Assembly: GCF_004354985.1 (NCBI RefSeq)
Contig: NZ_SMSK01000010.1
Coordinates: forward strand, 1-64,000
Length of the DNA stretch: 64,000 bases
From: Segetibacter sp. 3557_3
Lineage (GTDB): Bacteria; Bacteroidota; Bacteroidia; Chitinophagales; Chitinophagaceae
Reading direction: 5' to 3'
The notes beneath the pieces were generated by a model that was given only the letters and a program-made list of their open reading frames with translations, was not told the DNA's origin and made no database searches. How positions within the stretch are numbered: position 1 is the stretch's first letter; each line of letters opens with the position of its first letter. This document shows positions 9,890 to 20,886 of the stretch, one piece after another. Position numbers and translations under genes: made by a program.

Positions 9890-10620
9890 TTCAACCCCTT
9901 CAGGGTTGTAAAAATGCATGCATTATTTTTCCCCGGATTGCATCCGGGGCTATGTATGTTCAACCCCTTCAGGGTTGTAAACGCAGGCGTTCTTTTGCCG
10001 GATTGCAGAGGGGCTTTGTATGTTCAACCCCGCTAGAGTTGTAAAATTCATGCGTCTTTTTCCCGGGATTGGATTGGCGCTATTATGTTCAACTCCTTTA
10101 AGGTTGTAAACACGCAAGCATTCTATGTTGGATTGCAGAGGGTCAACCCCGCTAAAGTTGTAAAATTCATGCGTCTTTTTCCCGGAATTGCATCAGGGGC
10201 TATGTATGTTCAGCCCCTCCACGGTTGTAAACACCCGGGCGTTCTTTTCCCGTGATTGCAGACGCTATTATGTTCAACTCTTCCACGGTTGTAAACACCC
10301 AGGCGTTCTTTTCCCGTGATTGCAGACGCTATAATGTTCAACTCCTTTAAGGTTGTAAACACGCAAGCATTCTATATTGGATTGCAGAGGGTCAACCCCG
10401 CTAAAGTTGTAAAATTCATGCGTCTTTTTCCCGGAATTGCATAGGGCTATGTATGTTCAGCCCCTCCACGGTTGTAAAAATGTATGCGTTATTTTTCCCC
10501 GGATTGCATCCGGGGCTATGTAAGTTCAACCCCTCCACAGTTGTAAACGCAGGCGTTCTTTTCCCGGGATTGCATCGGCGCTATGATGATTGACTCCTCC
10601 AGGTTTGAGCACCGGCATGT
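9890..10620. repeat. ~64-bp palindrome-bearing repeat array (11 copies plus a partial one)
   Basis: Eleven units begin near 9892, 9961, 10025, 10090, 10143, 10211, 10275, 10339, 10392, 10458 and 10527. Each starts with a CAACCCCTTCAGGGTTG-type palindrome followed by TAAA, then a variable GCAGGCGTTCTTTT-like segment, a CCCGGATTGCA segment and TATGTATGTT. Units 4-5-6 (10090-10274) recur as units 8-9-10 (10339-10526), so a three-unit block has been duplicated. The sequence between palindromes is itself repeated, so this is not a CRISPR array. Units vary from 53 to 69 bp. Confidence 0.9.
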
Positions 10621-10754
10621 TTAACATTGATCGTTTTCAGGCTCAGAAGCGGGTTCGTCAACAATACCTAATCAACCGGCTCTGAAGCTAATTCATAGCG
10701 CCCAACTCATAACTCTTAACTCATAATTCTTAACTCTTAACTCCTAACGCTCAA

Positions 10755-13382
10755 CTAATACCCCACCGGCCATCCTCGTACCCCCTTATATTCGGTAGAC
10801 GTACTTAATTGTTGCCCTGCAATGTCGAGTGCGACCGTAAGTTTGCCGGGTTGAAACGGGGCTCCGCCACCCCCACCAAAGCCACCGCGGCTAGCCATGG
10901 GGAAAGGCCATACCGTGGTGTTTAGTCCTTTAAGGGCTTTTACATTTCGCTGGTGTACCACCTTACCGTCCGCACCGCTGATGGTGATTTTTACTGAGTC
11001 GGATCTGTTTTCTTTTGTATAAAAGTTTATCGTTAGCCCGTTGGGTTCATTCGGAACTTCAATCGTTTTATTACCATACAACTGGTAGTTACCGCCAAAG
11101 GTGCGGGGCACCCATGCATACTTGGGCTCAATGTTAAACAGGTGCGCGGCTTTGGCCAGCATAGCGGTATTCACTTCTTCAAGAAATGAGATATCGGCCG
11201 TCCAGATACCCCGGCCATAGGTGCCCACCACCAGGTCCTTCTCGCGGGGATGCACCTGCAGGTCGTGTACGGGTACGATCGGCATATTGCCACGGAGGAC
11301 CTGCCAGTTTTCCCCGCCGTCAACTGATACATAGACCCCAATATCATTGCCCGAAAACAACAAATTCTTATTCGCCGGACTTTCAACAATAACGTTCAGC
11401 GGTTTTGCAGGCAGGCCATTTTTGATGGCCTTCCATGTTTTGCCCCAGTCAGTTGTTTTGTACAGGTATGCAGTAAAATCGTCGTCGCGAAAACCACTTT
11501 TTGCAACATAAGCTGTTCCCGGCGTATGGGCCGAAGCTACAACCCTGCTCACCCACTTCGAAGCGGGACCGCCCGCACCCGCAATGGCTGTGGTGAGGTC
11601 GCTCCAGTTTTTGCCGTCGTCGCTGGTCAGCCAAACCTTGCCATCGTCGGTACCCACCCATATTTCGCCGGGCTTCAATGGCGACTCAGCAATGGTGCTG
11701 ATGGTACAATATTGCACATTACCCTTTGGTGTGGTCTTAGCCAGATCGTTGGTGGTCAGGTCGGGACTAATGGCCTCCCAGGTTGATCCCTGGTCCTTCG
11801 ACCTCAACAACATTTGTGCACCCGTGTAAATGGTTTTCGGATTTGATGGCGCAAGTAATAATGGGGTCACCCAATTAAATCGATAGCGAGGCGCACCCTC
11901 CGTTGCTCGTGGCTGTATGCTTTGCCGGATACCGGATTTCTGATCCACCCGCCACATTAAACCAAACTGGCCCGAGTTATACGCCCAGCGACTATCTGTT
12001 GGGTCGATTACATTGTACATGCCGTCGTCGCTGCCTACGGTAACCCAGTTCTCCAGGGTCACCGAACCCGACCAGCCATTACTCGGACCCTTCCACGATT
12101 CATGATCCTGTAGGCCAGCGTATACATTGTAAGGCTCGTCCATGTCGACCCCCAAAGCATATACTTCGCCGAGTGGAATATTATAATGAAACGCGTTTGT
12201 TTTACCGCCGTCATAACTTACGTGTACACCGCCGTCGCTGCCAAATAACATGTGCTCCGGGTCACTTTTATCGATCCAGAAAGTCCGGACGTCGCCAAAC
12301 GATTCGGGAAAGAAAAACCGGTCGCGGTAGCTTATGTCGCGCCATGTTTTACCACCATCACGCGAATTGGAAAGCGCAACACCTGTTACAAATATCCAGT
12401 CGCGGTTGGTTGGGTGCACGGTAATCTGGTTAAACGAATAAGCAGCTTTACCACCCAGGTCGTCGGTTGGTTTATTCATTTTCCGCCAGCTTTTTCCACT
12501 GTCGTCGGTACGGTACACTTCGCCGCCAATCGTTTCGTTAGGGTTGGTAGCACCGGGTTTCAGATTCAGGTTTTCGTATACCGCGTACATCGTTTCAGGA
12601 TGCGCTTTGCAGATGTCGATACCTATCCGCCCAATGTTGCCCGAGGGCAAACCATTGGCCAACTTCTTCCAGGTTTTACCACCATCGGTTGTCTGGTGAA
12701 GCGCACTTTGCGGTCCACCTGATTCCATTGCCCATGCGGTTCGTTTTTTATCGTACGAGGCGGCATATAAAATGTCGGGATTTGTGGGGTGCATTACGAG
12801 ATCAATCACCCCTACTGTGTCGCTGAAATACAAAACCTTTTTCCAGCTCTTGCCACCGTCCCCCGTTTTAAAAACGCCGCGTTCAGCATTGGATGAAAAC
12901 AGGTGACCCGGGGATGCCACATACACCGTTTTCGGATCACGCGGGTGAACAAGGATACGAATGATGTGCTGGGTTTCTTTGAGGCCCATGTGGGTAAAGG
13001 TCTTGCCCGTGTCGGTTGAAACGTAAACACCATCGCCGGAGTATGAACTTCGGGCGATATACGACTCGCCGGTACCTACCCATACGTGTGCAGGATTTGA
13101 TGGTGCTACGGCTACAGCACCTATGGTGTGGTGGTATGGAAAGATAGACTCGAACGTGGTGCCGTTGTTTACGGTCTTCCATACCCCGCCGTTACGCGTG
13201 CCCACATAGTAAGTATACAGGTGATCATGCAAAGGGGTTTCAGGCACGGCAAACCCGGTGATCCATGCACCCGTGCGAAAGGGCCCGATGTTGCGATAGG
13301 TGAAATGCTGCAGTAGCTCTTGTGGTATGTTTTGCGCTGTGGCAATACGTGTAAGCAGGAGCAGGAACAGGAGTTTTTTCAT
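10755..13382 (-). CDS. Secreted BNR/sortilin-like (VPS10-type) beta-propeller protein, second paralogue
   Basis: The 875-residue product has a signal peptide (about 1-16, ending TATA-Q) and about eleven Asp-box motifs (TDTGKTF, GDGGKSW, TDGGKTW, DDSGKSW, RDGGKTW, KDQGSTW, SDDGKNW, TDWGKTW, VDGGENW and others), consistent with a VPS10-like propeller. The C-terminus carries a glycine-rich stretch (RGGFGGGGGAPF, near residue 835) before a short beta tail. It shares layout with the gene at 6281-9400 but lacks that protein's long helical tail. The two genes are separated only by repeats and probably arose by old duplication. Homologues often occur beside SusC/SusD and peptidase genes. The function is not established; surface binding is the best guess. 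Confidence 0.85.
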   Translation of the reverse strand: MKKLLFLLLLTRIATAQNIPQELLQHFTYRNIGPFRTGAWITGFAVPETPLHDHLYTYYVGTRNGGVWKTVNNGTTFESIFPYHHTIGAVAVAPSNPAHVWVGTGESYIARSSYSGDGVYVSTDTGKTFTHMGLKETQHIIRILVHPRDPKTVYVASPGHLFSSNAERGVFKTGDGGKSWKKVLYFSDTVGVIDLVMHPTNPDILYAASYDKKRTAWAMESGGPQSALHQTTDGGKTWKKLANGLPSGNIGRIGIDICKAHPETMYAVYENLNLKPGATNPNETIGGEVYRTDDSGKSWRKMNKPTDDLGGKAAYSFNQITVHPTNRDWIFVTGVALSNSRDGGKTWRDISYRDRFFFPESFGDVRTFWIDKSDPEHMLFGSDGGVHVSYDGGKTNAFHYNIPLGEVYALGVDMDEPYNVYAGLQDHESWKGPSNGWSGSVTLENWVTVGSDDGMYNVIDPTDSRWAYNSGQFGLMWRVDQKSGIRQSIQPRATEGAPRYRFNWVTPLLLAPSNPKTIYTGAQMLLRSKDQGSTWEAISPDLTTNDLAKTTPKGNVQYCTISTIAESPLKPGEIWVGTDDGKVWLTSDDGKNWSDLTTAIAGAGGPASKWVSRVVASAHTPGTAYVAKSGFRDDDFTAYLYKTTDWGKTWKAIKNGLPAKPLNVIVESPANKNLLFSGNDIGVYVSVDGGENWQVLRGNMPIVPVHDLQVHPREKDLVVGTYGRGIWTADISFLEEVNTAMLAKAAHLFNIEPKYAWVPRTFGGNYQLYGNKTIEVPNEPNGLTINFYTKENRSDSVKITISGADGKVVHQRNVKALKGLNTTVWPFPMASRGGFGGGGGAPFQPGKLTVALDIAGQQLSTSTEYKGVRGWPVGY

Positions 13383-13394
13383 CGGTATATTAAA

Positions 13395-13520
13395 AATTGG
13401 GTATTGAGGTATTGAGTATTCGGAATTTGCGGATTACGGATTTGCGGATTGGTAATTTGGTATTGAGGTATTGGGTATCGAGGGTATTAAGGTATTGGGT
13501 ATTGAGGTATTAGGAGGAAA
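13395..13520. repeat. Low-complexity GGTATTGA-type spacer repeat
   Basis: The ~160-bp spacer between two minus-strand genes is largely made of degenerate short words (GGTATTGAGGTATTGGGTAT and TTGCGGATTACGGATT). It is noncoding. A comparable word repeat fills 16360-16455. Confidence 0.7.
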
Positions 13521-13544
13521 GTTGAGAAGTGAGATATGGGCTAG

Positions 13545-16334
13545 TTACACCTTACGAATTGTTATTGGGGTTAGCTGTGCAGCGGAAACAGGAATCGGTA
13601 TCGTCGTGCGTCCACTGATTTGTTTTCGTATGGGTTTTGCTACACCAGCCTTTATCTCAACTGTTCCATCAAAGCCTGCAAGGATCAGGGGCACTTCATG
13701 CGCCCTTGCTACACGGTTTTCCAGTTGAAAAGAAACGGACTTGCCGCCCTTCTCCATCCTAATGGGTTTATCTTTTGCGAACCCATCAGCCAGTAGTTCT
13801 ATATCTGTTTTTTGTGTACCCAACCGGTAATAGATCTTTCTCCGCAAACCATCCCGGGGAACAACCGCTAAAGCTCCCGCCGGTTGGGTGAGGGTTCCGC
13901 CATATGCTACGAGTCCAAATATTGGATCATTGGTGACCACGGTAGCTGCTGCGCGGGTTGCACCACCATAACCCAGGTCGATCTCGCCATCGTAAAACCA
14001 GGGCCCGCGACCTTGTGGTTTTTGTATCCAGGGTGTAGCATATTTCTGTGGTTCGAACGCCCAGCCCGACGCGCCATCATTTTCTTTACCAGGGTACCAA
14101 AACCCGTAATTGGATGCGGCAGTTCCGCTGTTGATCAAGGCAAATGAACTCAAGTATGCCTGGTAACCCATGCGAATATAATCTGCCGGATCGTTGCTGA
14201 AGTGCAGGGCATAATCCAATATTGACCAGCCGCCCATTTGCGACATATAACTCAGCGTATAACTATCACTTCGGCCCCTGAAATCGCTACCGAGATAATA
14301 ATATGCAGGTTCAATAACACCGCGCAATGCAAGGTTCGCCTGAAGTTGCCTTTCCATAAACCGGGGTGCGTCTTCTGCTTTAATTACGGGGTGCGAATAC
14401 CATTTGTTCAGGTTTTTGTCGTACCATAAGTTGCTATCAGGTTGCAACTGGTTTTGCATGGCATACTTCGCCAGGGCATGGCTCGATTCAAAAGCAGTAG
14501 CATCGATGGCATACTCCGAACGAAACGGGTATGGATCGTCGTAGAGGAAGTACTTCACTTTCTTTTCCCATTCGCTTTTTAGAAAGGCAACGTCTTCTTT
14601 AAAACCCTCCTTCTCCAGGTCGGCCATCAGGTCGGTAAGCAACAATTCATTGTAGCAACCCCATTTGTAGGTTTCGTACCAGGGTAATATTTCATAAGGA
14701 TATTTGAAGTATGCCTTTGCTGTTTCCTTTGCCCGCTCGAGGTAACCGCGCTGATCGAGGTAATGGGTTTTGCCGGGATACATCTTTGCGAGCTGGTACA
14801 TATGGTAATACAGCATCATAATATGCGGGTAATCGTACGAGCGCCAAACGTGCATTTTGTCCCTGTTTCGATCAGCGGTATTTGCCCGACGCCTGGTGGT
14901 ATCGCGGTTTACATACCAGCTCGGTGTTCCGTAAACACCATATGGATAAGGTGTTTCCTGGTCGGTGCGTTGCAGCTTGCCCCAGACAAAATTTTTGATG
15001 TAGTATTCAAGCGCGTCGATTTCTTTCTGATCGGGATAAAATACATTTTTCGCTGCTACAAATGGTGCTTTACAAAGGCCGGGATCATCGCAGGTAAGCA
15101 CATAACTAAGCCGGCTGGTATCGAAATAATCAGGGTTATCCGGACCCCGGAGCTGTGCGTTTTTCATGTCGTAAACCCCAAATAAACCGTCGTACCATTT
15201 CGAGGAGTCTTTGTGTTGCTGACTGTTTACAATAAATGCCGACCGTTTTTTATAGAGTGTTTCAAGAGGCTCCGTTACAAAAAATTCGAGGTAGGTTTTA
15301 TAACCCTTACCATAGTGAATGGTGAGTTTGTTTTCACCGAGCCGTGAAAACCTGATCTTATACAGGTGGGTTCCCCGTTGTTTTTCACCCAGGTATTGAA
15401 TGGTTGTTGAGGGGCCCCATTCCGCTTGCACTTGTTGAATGGGCTGGCGTGTCCGGAGCGCAATCATTGCATCCAGGTCGGTAGGTATACTCATGCCCGG
15501 CATTAGCTGTACGTCTATAAGGCCTTCTTCTTCCAGAATGTCGCGAATGCCCCGGTAGTCGTTAGCCCAGCGGAACTTGAAACCATATTGCAGGCTGTCG
15601 TTGGCTGGAACGAAAGCTGCGGTATGTTGCTGGCGCCAGGTTCCGCGGGTTTCGCGATTGCCGGTTAGTGCAGAATGGATAAACGCCTGGAAGGTTCCGC
15701 GATCACCCGGCGCGGTTGAGTTGGTAGAAAAATATTCCAGCGACGTGCCCGGAAGCGGAACCAATACAAGGTATGGTCCGAGCCCTGTTGGGCGTTGCCA
15801 GTAAAGAAAGGAGTTGTTGCCGGAGATGAAGTGGTGTTTTACTACACGTTCTTCAAATATTTCCTTTGGGTTCTCACCTCCTCCGCTGTTATAAACGAGT
15901 GGTATGGCAAGGTCCTCGATGCGGATGGGAGTGGAAGAATTATTGAGGAGGTGGATGTTCCAGGTAAGGCTGTTGGCATCCAATGCAAAACTTTCGTTGA
16001 TCTTTAGCGGCACATTTTTACTGCTGTCGGCGAGCCCGGTATGTAGCAATTTGCCATTGTGCAGAAAATGCGTTTTGCTGTTGATGGCTGCACGGGTTGT
16101 GTCGAGTTTTCGGTCATGAACATAACGCACGGTAACGTCGCCAAACAGGCGGCCCTTGCGGATATAAGCTGTGGGGTGTACGTCGCCGGTCCTCGCAAGG
16201 TCGGCAATGCCATGGCGATCGGCCCGAAAGGTAAATGCGGCATTGCTGATGACATTACCGGACTGGGCAATCGCCGTTCCGGAAGCCAGCACGAAGGAAA
16301 AGTGAAGCAGTGCGCGAAGAATTCTGGTAACCAT
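13545..16334 (-). CDS. Large secreted protein, DUF5695-like (putative six-hairpin glycosidase-like fold)
   Basis: The product has 929 residues with a signal peptide ending near AIAQ (residue 24). It resembles the Bacteroidota DUF5695 family from memory of the length and general layout: an N-terminal beta-sandwich (about 30-400), then an alpha-helical region rich in aromatic and charged residues (about 400-780) such as YLERAKETAKAYFKYPYEI, and a C-terminal beta domain. The helical part reminds one of alpha/alpha-barrel glycosidases, but no catalytic pair can be named. It sits in the same co-oriented block as the BNR and DUF885 proteins, which fits a role in processing an extracellular polymer. 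The family assignment is moderate and the activity unknown. The ATG at 16334 is directly followed by a good signal peptide. Confidence 0.7.
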   Translation of the reverse strand: MVTRILRALLHFSFVLASGTAIAQSGNVISNAAFTFRADRHGIADLARTGDVHPTAYIRKGRLFGDVTVRYVHDRKLDTTRAAINSKTHFLHNGKLLHTGLADSSKNVPLKINESFALDANSLTWNIHLLNNSSTPIRIEDLAIPLVYNSGGGENPKEIFEERVVKHHFISGNNSFLYWQRPTGLGPYLVLVPLPGTSLEYFSTNSTAPGDRGTFQAFIHSALTGNRETRGTWRQQHTAAFVPANDSLQYGFKFRWANDYRGIRDILEEEGLIDVQLMPGMSIPTDLDAMIALRTRQPIQQVQAEWGPSTTIQYLGEKQRGTHLYKIRFSRLGENKLTIHYGKGYKTYLEFFVTEPLETLYKKRSAFIVNSQQHKDSSKWYDGLFGVYDMKNAQLRGPDNPDYFDTSRLSYVLTCDDPGLCKAPFVAAKNVFYPDQKEIDALEYYIKNFVWGKLQRTDQETPYPYGVYGTPSWYVNRDTTRRRANTADRNRDKMHVWRSYDYPHIMMLYYHMYQLAKMYPGKTHYLDQRGYLERAKETAKAYFKYPYEILPWYETYKWGCYNELLLTDLMADLEKEGFKEDVAFLKSEWEKKVKYFLYDDPYPFRSEYAIDATAFESSHALAKYAMQNQLQPDSNLWYDKNLNKWYSHPVIKAEDAPRFMERQLQANLALRGVIEPAYYYLGSDFRGRSDSYTLSYMSQMGGWSILDYALHFSNDPADYIRMGYQAYLSSFALINSGTAASNYGFWYPGKENDGASGWAFEPQKYATPWIQKPQGRGPWFYDGEIDLGYGGATRAAATVVTNDPIFGLVAYGGTLTQPAGALAVVPRDGLRRKIYYRLGTQKTDIELLADGFAKDKPIRMEKGGKSVSFQLENRVARAHEVPLILAGFDGTVEIKAGVAKPIRKQISGRTTIPIPVSAAQLTPITIRKV

Positions 16335-16359
16335 ACCGGCTTAATTATAAGGTGAAAGA

Positions 16360-16455
16360 TGATTGATTGGCGGATTATCGGATTGCGGATTGGCGGATTA
16401 TCGGATTGGCGGATTGGCGGATTGCGGATTGGCGGATTACGGATGAACGGATTAC
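16360..16455. repeat. Short-word repeat GGCGGATT/GCGGATT
   Basis: About ten degenerate copies of an 8-9 bp word (GATTGGCGGATTATCG and similar) lie just upstream of the gene at 13545-16334. They are noncoding and recall the spacer at 13395-13520. The rest of the gap to 16690 holds further low-complexity sequence (CTCATCTCTCATCGTTCATA). Confidence 0.75.
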
Positions 16456-16690
16456 GCATACTCCAGCTAACTTCACATTCAACATGGCGCTCTATCTCAT
16501 AGCTTGCAACGTGATCCATCCTGCGTCGGAACAACAAAAAGTTCACGGCTCATCTCTCATCGTTCATATCTCATCGTTCTTATTTCTTATTGCTTGGAAC
16601 CAAGATCCCTCGTGCCTCCGGATGACAACCAAAATTTTATGGCTCATCTCTCATCACTCCCGACGCTTTTTAATTTTGAATTTTTAATTT

Positions 16691-18487
<1,797 letters not shown>

Positions 18488-18720
18488 GATAACTTCAGGT
18501 GTTAGTTCCGCTACGATCCTAATGTTTGGCAACGAGTTATGGTGTCAAAAGCAGCGGATCCAGGTTACTGCGCTATCTTAACATCCCGTGCTCCGATGGC
18601 GGTGTTTTGCCAGGAAATCCTGATCCCTAAAGCGTTGGGGACAAGATGACGCGATTGCACAGCATGACGCTACTGTTCAGGATGACGGACTTGCACAGGA
18701 TCAATTTAACATTCAGCATT
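18488..18720. other. Spacer between the two DUF885 paralogues
   Basis: A short noncoding stretch with low-complexity segments (CAGGATGACGGACTTGCACAGGATC) leads into the second full-length MITE-like element. No promoter could be assigned with confidence. Confidence 0.4.
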
Positions 18721-18855
18721 CAATGTCGTTTAGTTAAGCCGACTATGTAATTTGTTTGCCCAGCTACTTCCAATCGTACAAGAGTGCGACGCAACGATGT
18801 CCTATAGAATTCCTTTGGCCGGGTCCATAAAAATTTGCTTAACTAAAAGGCATTG
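18721..18855 (+). mobile_element. Full-length 135-bp MITE-like element (copy B)
   Basis: It has the same length and nearly the same sequence as copy A at 5821-5955. The terminal inverted repeats are CAATGTCGTTTAGTTAAGC on the left and GGCATTG at the right end. It is inserted in a short CATTCAACATTTAGCATTC-type spacer downstream of the second DUF885 gene. There is no coding capacity. The near identity of the two copies, 13 kb apart, points to recent spread or gene conversion. Confidence 0.75.
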
Positions 18856-18918
18856 ATTCAACATTTAGCATTCAAAATAGCCTCAACGCTGAACTTTTAG
18901 TTCCTAACTCTTAACGAT

Positions 18919-20700
18919 TTACTGCTCCTTATAAAACTTCCAATTGGTGGTGAAATTCTCCGTCAAGGGCTGGTTGATCAGTATCGCCCTGACCATTTCA
19001 ACAGGCATCGCATTGAGCTGGATTACGGCATCGTGAAACTGCTTGTTGGTCATCTTTTTCGTGCCGACGAGTTCTTTGTGCAAGGCGTAAAATTGCCGAC
19101 CACCGGTCAGGTATGCGAGTTGGTATAGTGGCGGATAACGGTCGGTAAAGGAGCGGCGAACCTCTCCTTCTGCATTGGCGCGTTCGTGCCCTACCCTGTC
19201 GACCAGGAAGTCGATACATTGTTGCGGGGTCCACTTACCCATGTGGTAGTTCAGGGAAAAGATGATGCGTGCGCAACGGTGCATGTGCCAGAACAACATA
19301 CCAATCCGGTCCTCAGGGCCCTGCGGGAACTTCATGTCCCAAAGCAACAGCTCCCAGTACAGTGCCCAACCTTCGGTCCAGAACCCGCTACCAAAGTTGC
19401 GGTAGGTACGATAGCGGCTGTTCATAAATTGTTGGAGGTTATGCCCGGCAAGCAACTCATGGTGAACCGTAGCGCGGGAGAAGTGCGGATTGTTCCCCCG
19501 CATACTCATGAGCTTGTCCGCCTCATCCATGGTATTGGTGGGATACGATATAATGATGTCGGCCCCACCGAGGAAAAACGGGTTCACCAATTGTGCCTCG
19601 GGCGCCATCATACGCATACCCCAAACTTCTTCAGCCAAAGGTGGCAGGGTAATAAGGTCATGCTTTTTCAGGAAATCAACCGACTCGGTGTAAAGCTTCA
19701 GGATCGCTTCAGGTTGTTTACCCGGCGGAACATAACTGTTTTTAACTTTCTCTAAAGCGGCCTTCCAATCAGTTCCAAGCCCCATTTCTTTAGTAGCCTT
19801 CAACATCTCGGCATCGCACCAGGCAAATTCTTTGTTTGCAATCTCGATGAGCTCCTCGGGGGTATACGGGATCATCTCGAACTTAAGCTGCCGCATCAAT
19901 TCTTCGCGCCCTGCAGGCTGACCAACGATACCGCTTTTGTCGGTTGGCGTCTGTACCAGCTTTGTTTTTACCGCTGTTGAATAAGCGGTCAACGCATCAT
20001 CAAGTTCTTTGTAGGGCTTGGGAACCCACCAGGTAAACATAGGATCGTACCCGTTATAGAAGTCGTACACGCTGCCGATGGCTTTTTTCAGATCGGCAAT
20101 CGCACCCTGAGCTTCGAAAACCGACTCCGACGTCCAGTTTTTCTCGTCTTTTAGTTTAGCCTGCAGGCGCTTCACTTCGTCGGCAATGCCGGACCATTCA
20201 CGGGCAACTTTCTCGGCATCGGGTTGGGTTCCGCGCCGACGGCTTTTTTCAAGCGCATAGATCTTTGGAGAGAATGGTAACCATTGTCTAATCTTCTCAT
20301 ATTCCTTTGCCTCATCTGCCGACTGGTTAATCTTTTGACTAAGGTCGCGTTTGAATAAAATGTAGTCGACCTTACATTCCTGCGGCAGGCTATTGAAATT
20401 AATAGCGGCCAGCTTTTTCATGTACTCGTCGTAAAGCGTATTTAAGCGTTCTCTTTTTTCAGGAGAGCCAACGCCCGCATCAGGGGAAGCACCAAAGCCG
20501 CCCCGACCACCACCACCAGCAGTGGTTGGTGTATAAAAACGCACCAGCACACGGTAGTCAGCATTAAACTTTGTAATCAGGTCGGGCATCTCCTGGCAGG
20601 GAACAAAGCCATTGACAGTAACGGGCTGTGCCGTCACGGTTAAACAGCACAAAGAAAAACAGGTTAGCAGGAAATGTTTCAGCAGTCGGATTTCGGGCAT
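18919..20700 (-). CDS. DUF885 family peptidase-like protein, paralogue 2
   Basis: The product has 593 residues with a signal peptide (about 1-24, core FLLTCFSLCCLTVTAQ). It is highly similar to the product of 16691-18487 across the whole length. Shared features are the PCQEMPDLITKFNADYRVL start, a glycine-rich GGGGRGGFG insertion, GSPEKRERL, the HHELLAGHNLQQF metal-like motif and EGWALYWELLLWDM. The pair is a tandem duplication, now separated by a 135-bp mobile-type element. The gene lies 186 bp downstream of the FAD oxidase gene on the same strand, so read-through from the hydroxyproline genes is possible. It probably hydrolyses peptides outside the cytoplasm; the specificity is unknown. Confidence 0.87.
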   Translation of the reverse strand: MPEIRLLKHFLLTCFSLCCLTVTAQPVTVNGFVPCQEMPDLITKFNADYRVLVRFYTPTTAGGGGRGGFGASPDAGVGSPEKRERLNTLYDEYMKKLAAINFNSLPQECKVDYILFKRDLSQKINQSADEAKEYEKIRQWLPFSPKIYALEKSRRRGTQPDAEKVAREWSGIADEVKRLQAKLKDEKNWTSESVFEAQGAIADLKKAIGSVYDFYNGYDPMFTWWVPKPYKELDDALTAYSTAVKTKLVQTPTDKSGIVGQPAGREELMRQLKFEMIPYTPEELIEIANKEFAWCDAEMLKATKEMGLGTDWKAALEKVKNSYVPPGKQPEAILKLYTESVDFLKKHDLITLPPLAEEVWGMRMMAPEAQLVNPFFLGGADIIISYPTNTMDEADKLMSMRGNNPHFSRATVHHELLAGHNLQQFMNSRYRTYRNFGSGFWTEGWALYWELLLWDMKFPQGPEDRIGMLFWHMHRCARIIFSLNYHMGKWTPQQCIDFLVDRVGHERANAEGEVRRSFTDRYPPLYQLAYLTGGRQFYALHKELVGTKKMTNKQFHDAVIQLNAMPVEMVRAILINQPLTENFTTNWKFYKEQ

Positions 20701-20886
20701 GTAGGTATTGTTTGTAAAACGGGTTTTAAGTTTAGGCTAAACGCCCACAATGCCCTGCACCTGTCGACGCTTCGGCCAGAGGCACAGGAGCCCAATATTA
20801 CAGCCGGTTTACCCGGCGAAAACTGTTTCGATAAACACTATTCAGTTATACTTCGAACAGCGCTGGCTCCATGACCCAGTATAGTC

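Noticed and set aside
9890-10620. CRISPR array
   Set aside because: The sequences between the palindromes are themselves repeated, unit lengths vary from 53 to 69 bp and no cas gene is nearby.
12252-12722. 156-codon plus-strand frame
   Set aside because: It is antisense to the second BNR protein gene, with biased composition typical of shadow frames.
16004-16546. 180-codon minus-strand frame with IRNPPIRNPPIRQ repeats
   Set aside because: The repetitive N-terminus is just the translated GGCGGATT spacer and the rest overlaps the DUF5695-like gene in another frame.
19186-19755. 189-codon plus-strand frame
   Set aside because: It is antisense to the DUF885 paralogue, and a corresponding frame shadows the other paralogue because the DNA is similar.
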